A stretch of 64,000 nucleotides of DNA from NCBI RefSeq assembly GCF_019649055.1, contig NW_026570256.1, positions 124,001 to 188,000 of the forward strand. Reading direction: 5' to 3'. The notes under the pieces are model-generated. The model did not search any database and had not been told where the DNA came from. It saw only the letters and a program-made list of their open reading frames with translations. Source of the DNA: Paramacrobiotus metropolitanus. Its lineage: Eukaryota > Tardigrada > Eutardigrada > Parachela > Macrobiotidae. Positions 10,298-21,438 of the stretch are shown in pieces. The position numbers and the translations under genes were made by a program. Position 1 is the stretch's first letter, and every line of letters begins with the position of its first letter.

Positions 10298-13200
10298 ATG
10301 GAGAACTTATTACCTTGGCGAGTTCTCAAAGAGCCACTTATTACAGGTGCTTATAATAGTTTTGCTGTTGATATTCTTGAGTCGGATGCGACCTATCGTG
10401 GCTACATCTGTGGCATGGAAAACGGTCAGCGTCTGTGTATGGTGCGAGTTGGCTCGATGCAGCAATTACAGGTGGTATCCATAGAACAACTACGTTTAGT
10501 GGACGGAAGTTTAGTCTTTCATCCAGAAACTTTTACGGAAGAGATTGATGTCCTTGTCACTGTACAACAAAATCGACCCGAATCTTGGCAAGCAGGACGC
10601 ATTGTCGGCGGCGTTGAGGGGGACGGTTATTTGCTAGCAAACGTAGAAGTTAATCTATCCGATGACTCTGTGCAGCGCTATCTGGTGTTGGATGGTCCTG
10701 GTGCCGCCTTTCGGCGTATCCGTCGCCGCGGGCATCTCGGACCGCCTGTAACAAAACTGTCATTTCGTCATGCCACAATCCCAGTGGACAGCCTCCGCTT
10801 GCGTTCTGCAGGTCTTACTGCCACGTTGACCACCATACAATGGATACCTCAATTTCGTAGTCTGTTTTTGATGCAAACCGGGGAAATAATGTTCTTGGGT
10901 GTCGAGAATGATCGGGTCGCTGTACTGGTTGCGGAGAACACTGAAACCGACGTAACGAATGACGAAATTGCTACCAGCGTTTTGCGCGCCATTTATTGGT
11001 ATTCGAAAAAATCGGTGCTAGCGGCAGAATTTACAGCGCGCTCGATTGTAGAAGAAATTCTCTGCATCACTGTAGCCCAACAAGGTAATCAAATTAGGGT
11101 TTATTGTCAGAAATAGCAATTTCCCGTCGTGAAAGTACTTAAAGTTTCCGTGGTTTGTTTTCTGCGACCTTTCAACAAAAGTCTACATTTGGTGCATGAC
11201 ATTAACAAAACATTGTGGATTATCATTAATCATACACACAATTTGTTATAAACCTTTACAGCCTTGGATGATCCCTCTGAAAATCGTTTCCTTGGTCTAT
11301 ACAAGGAACTACATGTGTCGGTATTTGCATATTTGAATGTGTACGATCAACACCGGCTGCGCAGGTAAGTACAATAGACCACTGTACAACCTTGAACACT
11401 GGGTGGCTGAACAAAATAGTTTTGTTCTGGTTTTCTGGTTTTGCTCTCGACGTTTTGTTTTGATTCTGGTTTTGATCTCGCTGACAACTTGTCACACGAT
11501 TGTTTGTTTAGACTTGTTCGATTGACAAGTTCAATAGCTATCTAAAATAACTGAATGTTTTTTTAAATGTTAAGTTTTGGTCATTTGCAACGGTGGCAAG
11601 TTAGTCATTGGCAACTGACATCGTGCTTTTTCATGTCCTAGCTCGCAAAATTTAGATTTAGTGGCATTCCTTTCCGTATGGACTATTTGACTTTTTTAAA
11701 TGTTTTACTTAAGGAAGACTTCTTCTTTCGACAGAAAAACAGTTGTCCACATTTTGCATGCACTGGAGATGTGGTATAGCGCACTATATCACTTTCCCAA
11801 AACATGTCGGGTTCTTATTTAATTTTTAAAAGAATTTTCATTATATTTTTTGGCTGCACGACCAACTCTAAAAAAATTGCCGGTTTTAATTTGGATGTGG
11901 CAGAGGCATTGCTCTTGAGAAAACATGTTTACCCTTTTAAGTCTCAAAACCGTTGGTCACAAACTTCGTTTGAAAAGCTTTGTTTGCAGATTTCATGAGA
12001 CTTACGCGTACATCTCAGTTTCCCATTTATGAGCCAAACACGATCACCATGATATCGCCGTTCTTAGCAATAAAAAACAACAAAAAATACCCATGGGGTT
12101 TGAGCGAAACAGTAACGCAAGACACATAAATCTACACAGCTGAGGAGTCCCAATTTTTAATTGAGAAGTGGTAATTTCGAGTTTTTGCTCCCAGGACTAC
12201 CTCCAAATCCACCAGTTTTTTCGAAACAACTCATATAAAAGCCTTAGTATAATGTTGGCTTACTAACTTCTTCTATGCTGCAGAGATCGTTCTTTCAAAT
12301 GAAACTAAGATGACGTAAAATCACTTAGTGGACTGTCTTACTGTCAATCTGACCACCATTTTATTTAGCCACCCGGTAATTATTACTTAACATTCGTTAG
12401 GCAGTTGCTGCGCGATGTCATATTAAAAAGTGGACACTGATGTGCACTGGTGTAAGAAATGAGACCTGTTACTTCTAGACTGGTTTTCGTGAGTCGTGGG
12501 CGATGGTCGTTAATACATGCAATTGATTTTAAAATGAATGATGGTTACTGTTATACTGGAACGTCATCTATTAGTCGAAAGCTAAATAAGTGTGATGCGC
12601 AGGCAAAATAAACGTGATATGAGAATTACGAGTACATTCTAGAATGTGCTTACATATCACGTATATTTTGCCTGCGCATTACGCGATCGGTACATCTACC
12701 GATCGCCATCGCCTTTAAAGTAATACTTTGTTTTTTAGAACATGCCGCTGGTTTCAGCATCTGCTATTTGAGCCTACTGTGCGGCAGTGTGTAATACTGC
12801 CGTGGCAAAGTAAACATGCCGCTAAGCCTGCGGGTTTGTGCATAGCCTGCCCAAATAATTTTCAGCTGGCTCAGATTATTGGAAATTGTGTCACCTGTGA
12901 GGCAAAAGTGTTGTATATTACTGGCAACTGGGAGAAAAGCTTGAGCCCACTGACTGCTATCCTAAAGGTCATGCACGTTAAACTCGACTGGCTTGTCATT
13001 GTTGACGATTTTGTGCTTTCGTTTAACGAATTTTTGATATTTCCGAAGCCGCTTCCCATGCTACACATCGAAGATTTTATTGTTATTAGACGTAACAATT
13101 TCTCCGCATCAGATTACCCGGACTACGATACCATTTGTCACCACATTATGTTGAAGAACTGCTACTTCAGTAGCGAGCTCGCTATATGTTTTGCGGGAGT

Positions 13201-13703
13201 TTTGTCAATAGAAGACGGTGAATCAGGCTTTTTCTGTCCTTGCGAACGACTGGACCTTAAATGTTGTCATGATCCCTTTGCTATCCGCATTTTACGATGG
13301 CAGCATCACTTTACTAAATCGTCTACTTCCGCATTCGAACCAGCTTTCCAGTCGGCGCTCGAGGAATGTTGTCCTATTTTGGAGAAAAACGAAATCGAAT
13401 CTTTTGTGAACTGGCTGGATTCATTAACAAATGAAGATATGGAGGTCGAGAAATGTATTTGGCCATTTATTCTGCTCTCATATCAACTGTGAGAATGCGA
13501 GGCTAGAAGTGCACTAGTATTGTGCGGTAAAATAGTAATATGGAAGTGCTTAAGAGGGTTTTTTACTTTACAGGTGGAACGAAGAGCCCCCGACATGTCT
13601 GGAGGACGTCAAAAGAGACGCCTTTAACGTATTTGCCCAAAAACGTTTGATGATGCAGACACTGACATTGCTAGTGCCGGCCGCGAATGTTTGTCGAATC
13701 TGA
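10298..13703 (+). CDS. Agenet/Tudor-like + F-box protein, locus 1 (complete, 4 exons)
   Basis: Exons are 10298-11084, 11262-11364, 12739-13488 and 13574-13703. All junctions are GT-AG, phases agree, and the sum is 1770 bases (589 aa). The ATG at 10298 is chosen because locus 5 and the 39.3-kb locus start at the same point (MEN/MES/MEI). Residues 1-262 hold two Agenet/Tudor-like segments (DATYRGYICGMEN...MVRVGS, then EEIDVLVTVQQNRPESWQAG), similar in layout to the FMRP N-terminus. Joining exons 2 and 3 makes an F-box: LHVSVFAYLNVYDQHRLR then RTCRWFQHLL. Exon 3 continues with a conserved region of about 240 residues (YITGNWEK, LDWLVI, HHIMLKNC, CIWPFILLSY) that I do not recognise. F-box proteins usually bring substrates to SCF ubiquitin ligases through Skp1, so this is likely a substrate adaptor. 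Target unknown. Confidence 0.85.
11085..11261 (+). other. intron 1 of F-box locus 1
   Basis: The donor is CAAG|GTAATC and the acceptor AACCTTTACAG|CC. The exon 1 frame would reach a stop 30 bases into the intron, so without splicing the protein ends before the F-box. Confidence 0.8.
11365..12738 (+). other. intron 2 of F-box locus 1
   Basis: The donor is GCGCAG|GTAAGT and the acceptor TTGTTTTTTAG|AACATG. It contains the short inverted repeat at 12595-12679 and no credible ORF. Confidence 0.75.
12595..12679. repeat. 85-bp hairpin element in intron
   Basis: Arms ATGCGCAGGCAAAATA...CGTGATATG and CATATCACGTATATTTTGCCTGCGCAT are near-perfect inverted copies of about 27 bases around a loop containing TTCTAGAA. 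It looks like a tiny MITE inserted in intron 2 of the F-box gene. No other copy was found here. Confidence 0.7.
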
Positions 13704-15029
13704 CGGTGTTGTTGCCAAGTGCTACCTATTGGCTCGAGTGAAATTATGAGTGAACTAGTGGACCCCGCGCAAATTGCGCGGAGTAAATTAGCGGCTGATA
13801 CCGAAGTACGAACTATGGAGACCTACTCGTACAACACATACTGTACTCATATTTTTCGTTAATAGTACTATGAACGTATTCAGCAGTGGTCGCATGTTTT
13901 AGAACATTTGAAAATAAATTAAAAATAACTCGACTACTCCGTTCACCACTTTTCGTTGCCTTGCAATCGTACTCGTATTTCTCTGCACCAAAAAACTTTG
14001 AAACTTTCGGTGCTCGTACTGCTTTTCCCTCCGTTCATTACTGCCTGGCCCAACTGTCCAAGTCAAAATTTCCTTCGCTTGATATTTGGATTTGCTTTCA
14101 CCACCCTCGCTTGTTTTCAAAATATTTCTGTACTGTACATTCATTTTCATTTTTCAAGTTATTTCTAAAGTATTTATTTCGTAAATGTCTCAAACATGCT
14201 GCTACTTACTTGAGTTACTTCAAACGGTCGTGAACCAAACGAAAGGTTTTGAAGTTTTTGACGAAGTAGTCGACTTTACTTTTTAGCTTTCAGTTTTCCA
14301 CGTTTAGTTGTGGGTTGAAAGTGCATTTCCGAAAACAATAAAAGCAAATCTAATTTTCGACTTTTGCCAATCTAGGAAACAGTAACTGTGCACCACGGAA
14401 TTACGAAGCACTCCGCAGAATGTCTCGCTTGGTGTTCCGCGAGATCCGCTCGTGTCGTGTCGCCCGGCTTTACTTGCCTGTGAAACTATCAAATTGTTTA
14501 ACATGGGGTTTGAAACCCATACGGCGGCATAGCTCGCAAGAAGTTTCCATGCTTACAAAAGTCAAAACTGAACATAACAAAACAAAATTTCCCGGTTTTT
14601 TCAGTTTTCGTTTGTAGCAATTTCAACAGATTTACATTGCGCAACTATTGCAGCAGCAACTGCACAAATTTCATAACGGAAATAGCTGCCAGATTACTAT
14701 GTGTAATTTTTTACAGTAGGTTTTACAAAAATCTTTAGAAATGACAACTGGACACGCTTTAAAGTTTAAACGTTTGCCTTTTACGTTCGAAAATTTAAAC
14801 GCAATTAAGCTAAACATTCAAATCAGAAGTAAAGTAAAATTTTACCTACAAAAATTAATAATCTCCTACGCTATTGCTAATGAGTAACGACACGTACATC
14901 TCTGTATGTAAACGGTAATCGTATTACTGCACTGTATTGACTTGTTAGTCACTAGTGATATCAGCTAATAAGAAGTTGCAGTTTATTTCGTTGCTCACAT
15001 TCAGACTACGACTTATTGTTAGATAATTA
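13704..15029. other. no gene supported
   Basis: Intergenic. A hairpin CCGCGCAAATTGCGCGG lies at 13767-13783. Short ORFs on both strands at 13.9-14.2 kb overlap each other and show no protein character. Confidence 0.35.
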
Positions 15030-15031
15030 TA

Positions 15032-15982
15032 CGAGGGCCCTTTCATAAGTTTTAGTCTTTGCTGCACGGTTTTGAACTAAATCAAATTTACTTTTTCGAA
15101 TCCATAAAATCTACTTCTCTACTCTGTCTGCTCTGCAGGCATCTGCTCCCCAATTCTTGAAACGAATTCAGAGAAAAATGACGCGGTAAAGAGGAGATCG
15201 ACCCATAAAAATTCTGTTTCTCTTCTTGTTATGCTTTTTGCTCTTAGACATCTCATATTGCATTTAAAGTGAAAATTATTTTAAACTAGTAGAAGGTTAG
15301 GCTATGTTGATAAAATGGCTGCGTCAAGATATTCTTGCGTGATGTTGCAAAACAAATGAGCGATAGGACGAAAAGTGTAGGTGCGTGCTATCTTGGGGTT
15401 GCCCCGTGCGGAGGCTATACCGTGTCAAAGTCAATCTTCTCCAAGCTTATCTGCGAGGAGCTGCAGCGATTCCTCGAAACCATTGCTTCCTAAATGTTTA
15501 GTCCCTCTACTATTGCTTTCATGATTTAACGAGATTATTATTGTGCGTGGCTGTTTTAGAAGAGACGTTGTCTAGATGTAAACATTAAAGTATGGTTCCT
15601 CAATTCCCTGGTCTACGTCACAGAAGATTGCCCAGCTCGAAATAGCTTAACCAGTCCACAAACGTTAGAACGTGATGGCAATGAATCAAGGAAAAGAATA
15701 AATAATTCGCCAAGAAATAAAACTCCAGTGTTCTTTTCTAGCAATTTCTTGAAATATGTAAGGAAAATCCGCGGTCGGTAAAATGTTAACTCATTATTGA
15801 CTCGAGGCATTTTGAGCCTGGGTGCCTTTGCACGAACGGATGCCAGTCGCCAGCCGTGGGAGGTATCACCTCGGCCATTGCCCTATGATCTAGTTATGAA
15901 TGCTACAGTTTTTGAAAAATCAGATCATAATTTTATTAATTTTGGTTCGTATCAAAGGCGAAAACTTATGAAAGGGCCCTCG
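15032..15982. mobile_element. 951-bp TIR element, mariner-like ends, no transposase
   Basis: The left end CGAGGGCCCTTTCATAAG and the right end CTTATGAAAGGGCCCTCG are exact inverted copies, flanked by TA on both sides. TA target duplication and ends of this style fit Tc1/mariner elements. The interior holds only short frames with no DDE motif, so this is a non-autonomous or eroded copy. It ends a few dozen bases before the non-LTR element begins. Confidence 0.75.
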
Positions 15983-15989
15983 TACAAAG

Positions 15990-18900
15990 TAGGTAAAACT
16001 GGTAATTGAACTGGCAAACTTGGACTTTCGCCATTGATTTGGACAATATTATCCTCCCTTATCGTCCTTCATTGTCATATTTTGGCGTTCAATTTCCCTA
16101 CGCCGACCAAACTGGGATAGGAACCCTCTTGGTCTGAAGGGTGGCTTGAAGGATGTAAACGTGCTCGGGGGCTGCGCCGCAGAAGGGGACCCGTTTGCAC
16201 GCTTCGTGTTTCGCTGCTTGCAGCGACCCGGTCCTTCAAGTATCCTGCCCGTTCCTGCACTGATCAGGTTAGTCGCTCCCCGTTAGGCCTTTTCAGAATG
16301 AACAACGACAAAGTTCCCTGCCCGTATTGCAAGAAACTGTATTGCAGAGGGGGAGGCCTCACCAGACATAAGAAGAAGTGTCCCTTGCGCCCAGCTGATT
16401 GCGGGCCTTCACCTGCTTCTCCTGGCACCGCTGATAATGCTACAGGAGCAGCTCCAACACCACCCCCGCCGAAAAGTTTTAGGCCATCGAAGGAGCGAGT
16501 AATGCGGCGGATCCCACATGGAGCTCGCACTACGGCGAGGGATTCACTCAGGACAGCGCTGCAGCAGGTCGCCAGCAAGAACGACAAGCCCTCCTGGGGG
16601 AAGCTGTTCTCCTTCGCCCCTACCGCTCTCCGTGCTCCTCCCAAAGCCAAATCTGACCGTACAGAATCTTTGGCTACAGTTGTGAAGCGAAATGTGGGCG
16701 CCTACGATCGCGGAACCGAACTACCCCCGACGCCGCCCCCGCCTGCCCCCAAGAAGAAATCAGACCAGGAGGACCTTGTTCGTCGCGTCGGGCAGAAAAT
16801 TGACGACGGTAGCATTTCTGGTGCCATGCGGTTAATTCTTTCAACTGATGCTGTTGTAGCCCTTTCTCCCGCTGTACTACAGGAGCTACGAGAGAAGCAT
16901 CCTGAATGCCCTCCACCCCCAGTCACGGCCTCGCTCGCCCCGCCGGCAGCTGCAGCGCCACCTATATCAGCTTCAGAAGTGTTTTCCGCAGTTCACACCT
17001 TCCCCCGTGGTTCGGCAACGGGGCCGGATGGCTTACGTCCACAACATCTTCTCGACATGGTCGGCCATAAATTCAACGATGAATGTAAGCCACTTTGTGA
17101 AGCGCTGGCAAATGTTTTGAATTTGGCACTGACTGGAAGTATCCCAGAGGAGATTCGGCCAGTATTCTTTGGTGGTAAACTGCTTGCCCTGAGAAAAAAA
17201 GACGGCGGCCTGCGCCCGATTGCGGTTGGACTAACTTTATCCGGCTGACAGCAAAAATCATATGTCATCGCGTAGCCGACCGCATTACTTCCGATTTGTC
17301 GCCCCAGCAGCTTGGCTTCAACGAGCGTGGTGGTGTTGAAGCAATTGTCCATGCAACAAGAACATTCGTGGAATCGTCCGTAGCGGAGCTAACCGCGGTC
17401 TTGAAAGTCGATTTGAAGAACGCTTTCAACACTATCTCTAGAGAAGCCATTTTAGCCGCCGCGGATCGTCACCTACCCGAGTACAGAGCCTTTCTTCACT
17501 CGGCATACGGTAATCGTTCTTCTTTGTTTATCGAACAGTTGATGATGTCTTCAGAGTCTGGAGTACAGCAAGGCGATCCACTGGGCCCCTTACTGTTTTG
17601 TCTTGCACTCCAACCTCTCTTGGCATCTTTGAAGGCTGATTTAAACGCCTGGTTCTTGGACGACGGAACTGTGGGCGGTAAACCAGCGACAGTAGCACTC
17701 GTCTTTGTAGAAATTATTCGGAAAGCCCGTGAAATCGGCCTAGAAGTGAACGAGGCGAAGTGCGAGCTACACATCTCTGGCGGGACCGAACAAGCCCGGA
17801 ACGACGCTGTGACTTATTTCCAGGAGTTGTACCCGAAACTGCGCATCTTAACAAACGCCGACTTCTTTTTGTTAGGGGCACCAGTTTTGGACGATACAAT
17901 CGGTCCAGCTGTAGCCGAAAAGTGCGCAACAGTGAAAATAGCGTGTGATCGGTTGGAGCTTTGCCACGTCACCACGCCCTTTTTCTCCTGAAAAACTGTT
18001 TAGGAGCACCGAAAATTATTTATATGCTGGGTTGCTGCAATGCCTGGAAGCAACCGCAACAACTTTATCAACTGGACGAAGCAATGCAGTTATGTTTTCA
18101 GTCCCTATGCAACGTACGGACCAGCCACGACGACTATCCGTGTTGGCGTCAGGCGACACTTCCAGTGAGCAGGGGCGGTATTGGCATTCGTCGGACGGAA
18201 GAATTAGCGCTCCCAGCCTTTTTTGCTTCGATTCACTCCGTATCCGGCCTAATGTCATTACTTACTGCTTCCTGATAACCCCGCTATAAATGTCTCGGCC
18301 GCTTTCGAGTTGTGGAAAGCAAAGGCGCGACTGACTGAACTTCCTGAGCCTAACGTGAGAAAGGCACAACGTTCATGGGACCTTCCACTGTGTAACATAT
18401 CACTATCCATACTGCTGGACATTTTCCGCGACGATGAGATTAACCGGGCCCGTCTCCTCGCACAGTCGACACCGGAAGCTGGCATATGGTTGAATGCCTT
18501 GCCCTCGGCACACATCGGTAACCTCTAGGACGACGACACCGTAAAGATATCAGTCGGCCTGAGACTGGGTGTGGATATCTGTGAAGCTCATTCATGTTCC
18601 AAATGCCACAAGCCCGTAGATGTGTACGGCCATCACGGCTTGTCCTGTGCTTTTTCTGCGGGAAGGCATGCACGCCACGGCGGCTTGAACAGCATGTTGT
18701 GCAGGGCGTTAGTTTCAGCCGGTATCCCCGCAAAACTGGAGCCGCGAGGTACTTCTCATACGTCAGATCGTCGACCGGACGGGTGCACCACGTTTGCGTG
18801 GCAACGCGGCATGTGTCTGGCATGGGACGTGACCTGCGTGGATACTGTCGCTGTGTCTCATCGGAAGTCCACTTCAGTTACTGCGGGATCCGCCGCCACT

Positions 18901-19225
18901 CAGGCGGAAGATAGAAAAGCGGGATTGTATTTGTACCTGCAGGGCAGATACATCTTCGTACCGCTGGCATTTGAAACTCTTGGACCATGGGGAAAGTCAG
19001 CTAGCCGTTTAGTGAAAGAAATTGGCAAGCGACTTCAACAACATACGGGTGAGCCTCGCTCCCATGAGTACCTCCGTCAACGATTGTCGCTGGAAATTCA
19101 GCGGGGCAGCGCTGCTTCCGTGCTCGGGACAATGGAGGGAGCGGCAGCATTAAATGAAATTCTGTTTTTTTTTATCTGTTGTTCTAAAACTGTGATGTTA
19201 CCGCATTTTGTGAAATAAAACCATT
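15990..19225 (+). mobile_element. non-LTR retrotransposon with restriction-like endonuclease (R2/NeSL-like), decayed
   Basis: The layout is a 5' leader of about 300 bases, a single ORF region, and a 3' tail with AATAAA at 19214-19219. The ends are not exactly definable because no flanking duplication was found. The class is inferred from the N-terminal zinc finger, the RT, and a C-terminal PD..D endonuclease after a cysteine knuckle. Such elements copy themselves by target-primed reverse transcription. Fragments of relatives at 9.1 and 28.5 kb show the family is repeated in this genome. Confidence 0.85.
16298..19218 (+). pseudogene. polyprotein of the non-LTR element (zinc finger, RT, endonuclease), broken
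   Basis: Frame 1 starts at the ATG 16298 with a zinc finger (CPYCKKLYCRGGGLTRHKKKC), then a proline-rich linker, then the start of the RT (GSATGPDGLRPQHLL). It ends at 17248. A one-base shift moves the RT into the frame of 17230-17991 (LKVDLKNAFN, SGVQQGDPLGPLLF, catalytic AWFLDDG). Another shift continues in 17961-18275 (TLPVSRGGIGIR). The last part runs from 18290 with a TAG at 18526-18528, then the knuckle CSKCHKPVDVYGHHGLSC, the endonuclease residues RPDG...LAWDVTC, and the conserved tail to 19218. Two frameshifts and a stop make it inactive. Domain order is complete, so decay is recent relative to the fragments elsewhere. Confidence 0.85.
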
Positions 19226-19580
19226 CCAGCTAACTCGACTACAAACGGTTCAATGTACTGCAAGCTGCAGCCGTACATACTTCTTCGCCGGTATGGTAAA
19301 ATCAACAGAGCCCCACAACCTGCGCAAGGTGGCAGCTACATACATACTTAACTCTGTTAACTGGTTTTTGACGTCCCGTAGACTTTCCATGTTAGAGTTG
19401 TGAATTTTTTCTCAAAATTGTTTAGGTTTTTCTGGAATCTGGTAACTTTGTACAAATCTACACATTCAGGGCTATCGAACGGTATATAGACATTCAAGTT
19501 TGGTTGAACGTGTCTATGACTTAGACCCTGACACACACAAATTTTGTGCACCTCCTTATTCTTTTATATAGATAGATAGA

Positions 19581-19687
19581 TACTGTATTGTCGAGTCAAC
19601 TTGCCACCTTTTTTTACAGTGAGTCGTATCCGATTAGCATATAACTCACTGTAAGAAAAGGTGGCAAGTTGACTCGACAATACAGTA
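19581..19687. mobile_element. 107-bp hairpin MITE, copy 2
   Basis: The reverse complement equals 1784-1890 base for base by eye. It sits next to a short GATA run (GATAGATAGATA), with TA at each end. Identity over the full length implies recent movement or a recent common source. Confidence 0.9.
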
Positions 19688-19689
19688 AT

Positions 19690-20374
19690 TGCGCTATACG
19701 AGCGCCAAGTTACAGGCAATTTTTCTTTCCCATTCCTGCCTCAGAACGGAAAAGGTTACGCGGATGACAGCTTGTTAGTGCGTTTTAGTGCCTTGAATGC
19801 CTTATACGGCACACTGACTATTCTTTGAACATCCCTGACGGACAACTTGCTGACGACTTCTTGTTGACCGACAAAATTTTTACCGGCAACTGACAACTCA
19901 AAATGAGCGAAAGATTGTTTGAAAGAAAGAAAGATCAAAGCGATTGTCTGCTGACACCGACATTTCGCTGATGTTTAACGTTCTACACAGGCATTTAACG
20001 TTCTTAAGAGGCATAAGAACTGCAAAAACCCTATTTAACCTGAGAAATCTATAGAAACCCAGAAAAACTCTTCAGAAGTCTTGAAAGCTTGGAAAGCCTC
20101 GAAACCAGACCGTAAGTAAGCTGTCGGTCAACGGGCTTTCGCAAGAAGTCGGGCAGCGAAATTGTAGAAAAGCAAGTTGCCGGTTAGTGATATGTCGGTC
20201 AGCAAGTTGTGGTTATCAGCAATATGTCGGTCAGCAAATTGTCGGGAAACAAAACAGTGGTCAGAGGATTGGCCTAGTAAAGTGAGTGGTGCCACTTCAA
20301 GCAGTGAATAAAATTTGTGTTCACATAATTTTGAATGTGCGAAACTCCAGTATAATAGTGCATTTGCGTTTCTT
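19690..20374. other. no gene; short repeated phrase
   Basis: Between 20115 and 20270 the phrase ATGTCGGTCAGCAARTTGT recurs in diverged form about four times, a weak minisatellite. No coding sequence was seen. Confidence 0.35.
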
Positions 20375-21438
20375 ACTTGTATGTGTACAAATCACGCATA
20401 CATCTATACAAGTAGGCAAAAGTAGGCCGGGCCAGCCAATGGCAATTGTGAAAACGTCTTAGTTGTATGTATGTACAGTGTGGTAAAGCCAAGTTGATAC
20501 TGCTCCACAATAAATTCGTTTTAAAATTGCATTTTGAACTTCTCCTCACCATTCGTCTTCTACAGGATTCACAATTTATTTCTACAGGGAATCCTGCTTT
20601 TCTCTTTAAAAAAGGTGTAAAACTGTTTTTTGTACAGATTTTAAAACAAAATTAGTGGTGAATTTTCTACGTACCACCTGATTTCCCGCTCAAAAATTTA
20701 CTGGAGAATCATCAGAGCCATGGATAACTTCAAATTAGAATTTTCTTACTCCTACCAGACAGAACTACAGATCAAAAAATCTGTGGCTTGAAATCAGTGA
20801 GGGTTGTCCGATTTTTCGTGAGTAAAAAAACAGGGATTTTAAAAACCGGACATGGAAAAATGTTCTTCCACTGTAAAATGTGTGGCGTCGTTCAACTGCA
20901 TTTTACCGCGTTGTGAGCAGCACAAAACTTCTTTGTCAAAGCCTCCTCTGTCATTTAAGGTCATTTTTGAGAGAAAAGACGTTTGCGGGGCTGTGGGGGC
21001 GGAGCCATAATAATCTTCGATGTTTCATAGCCCCGCCCCTTTTTTTGGTAAGCCGTGGGGGTCACATTCGTAGCTCAAACCCGACAAAGTAATAGTTCTT
21101 CTGAAAGTTCAATCTTTTCTGAGTGTCTCACGATGAACAACTGAAAATTAGAAGAAGATACCAAATTTTAGTCAAATTTTAAAGTGGCTCGCCCCGTGAC
21201 AAATTACGCAACTGGTCAGTGGTTTATTCGCCACCGACCAGATCTCAAAAAAAGGTAAAAACTGAAATGGGTTGCTATAGCAAATATTTTGCTTCCTTTG
21301 TCTTTTGGAATCATATAGCTATCGTTTCAGGTAAATTTGCAAGAGTAAGAATTCAAACAGAAAATGTGAAAAATGATAAAACCGACAGTATCAACTTGGC
21401 TTTACCACACTGTATGCGTGATTTGTACACAGACAAGT
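20375..21438. mobile_element. TIR element of about 1.06 kb, one arm interrupted
   Basis: The right end read inward (ACTTGTCTGTGTACAAATCACGCATAC then AGTGTGGTAAAGCC and AAGTTGATACTG) matches the left end, except that the left arm is split by about 65 extra bases after CACGCATACAT. The interior has no transposase. It is probably a non-autonomous DNA transposon. Confidence 0.65.

Noticed and set aside
14440-14545. tRNA-like T-arm (GGGTTTGAAACCC)
   Set aside because: No acceptor stem, D-arm or anticodon arm can be paired around it.
16264-16650. Minus-strand ORF in the non-LTR element
   Set aside because: It is an antisense shadow of the GC-rich zinc finger and linker region.
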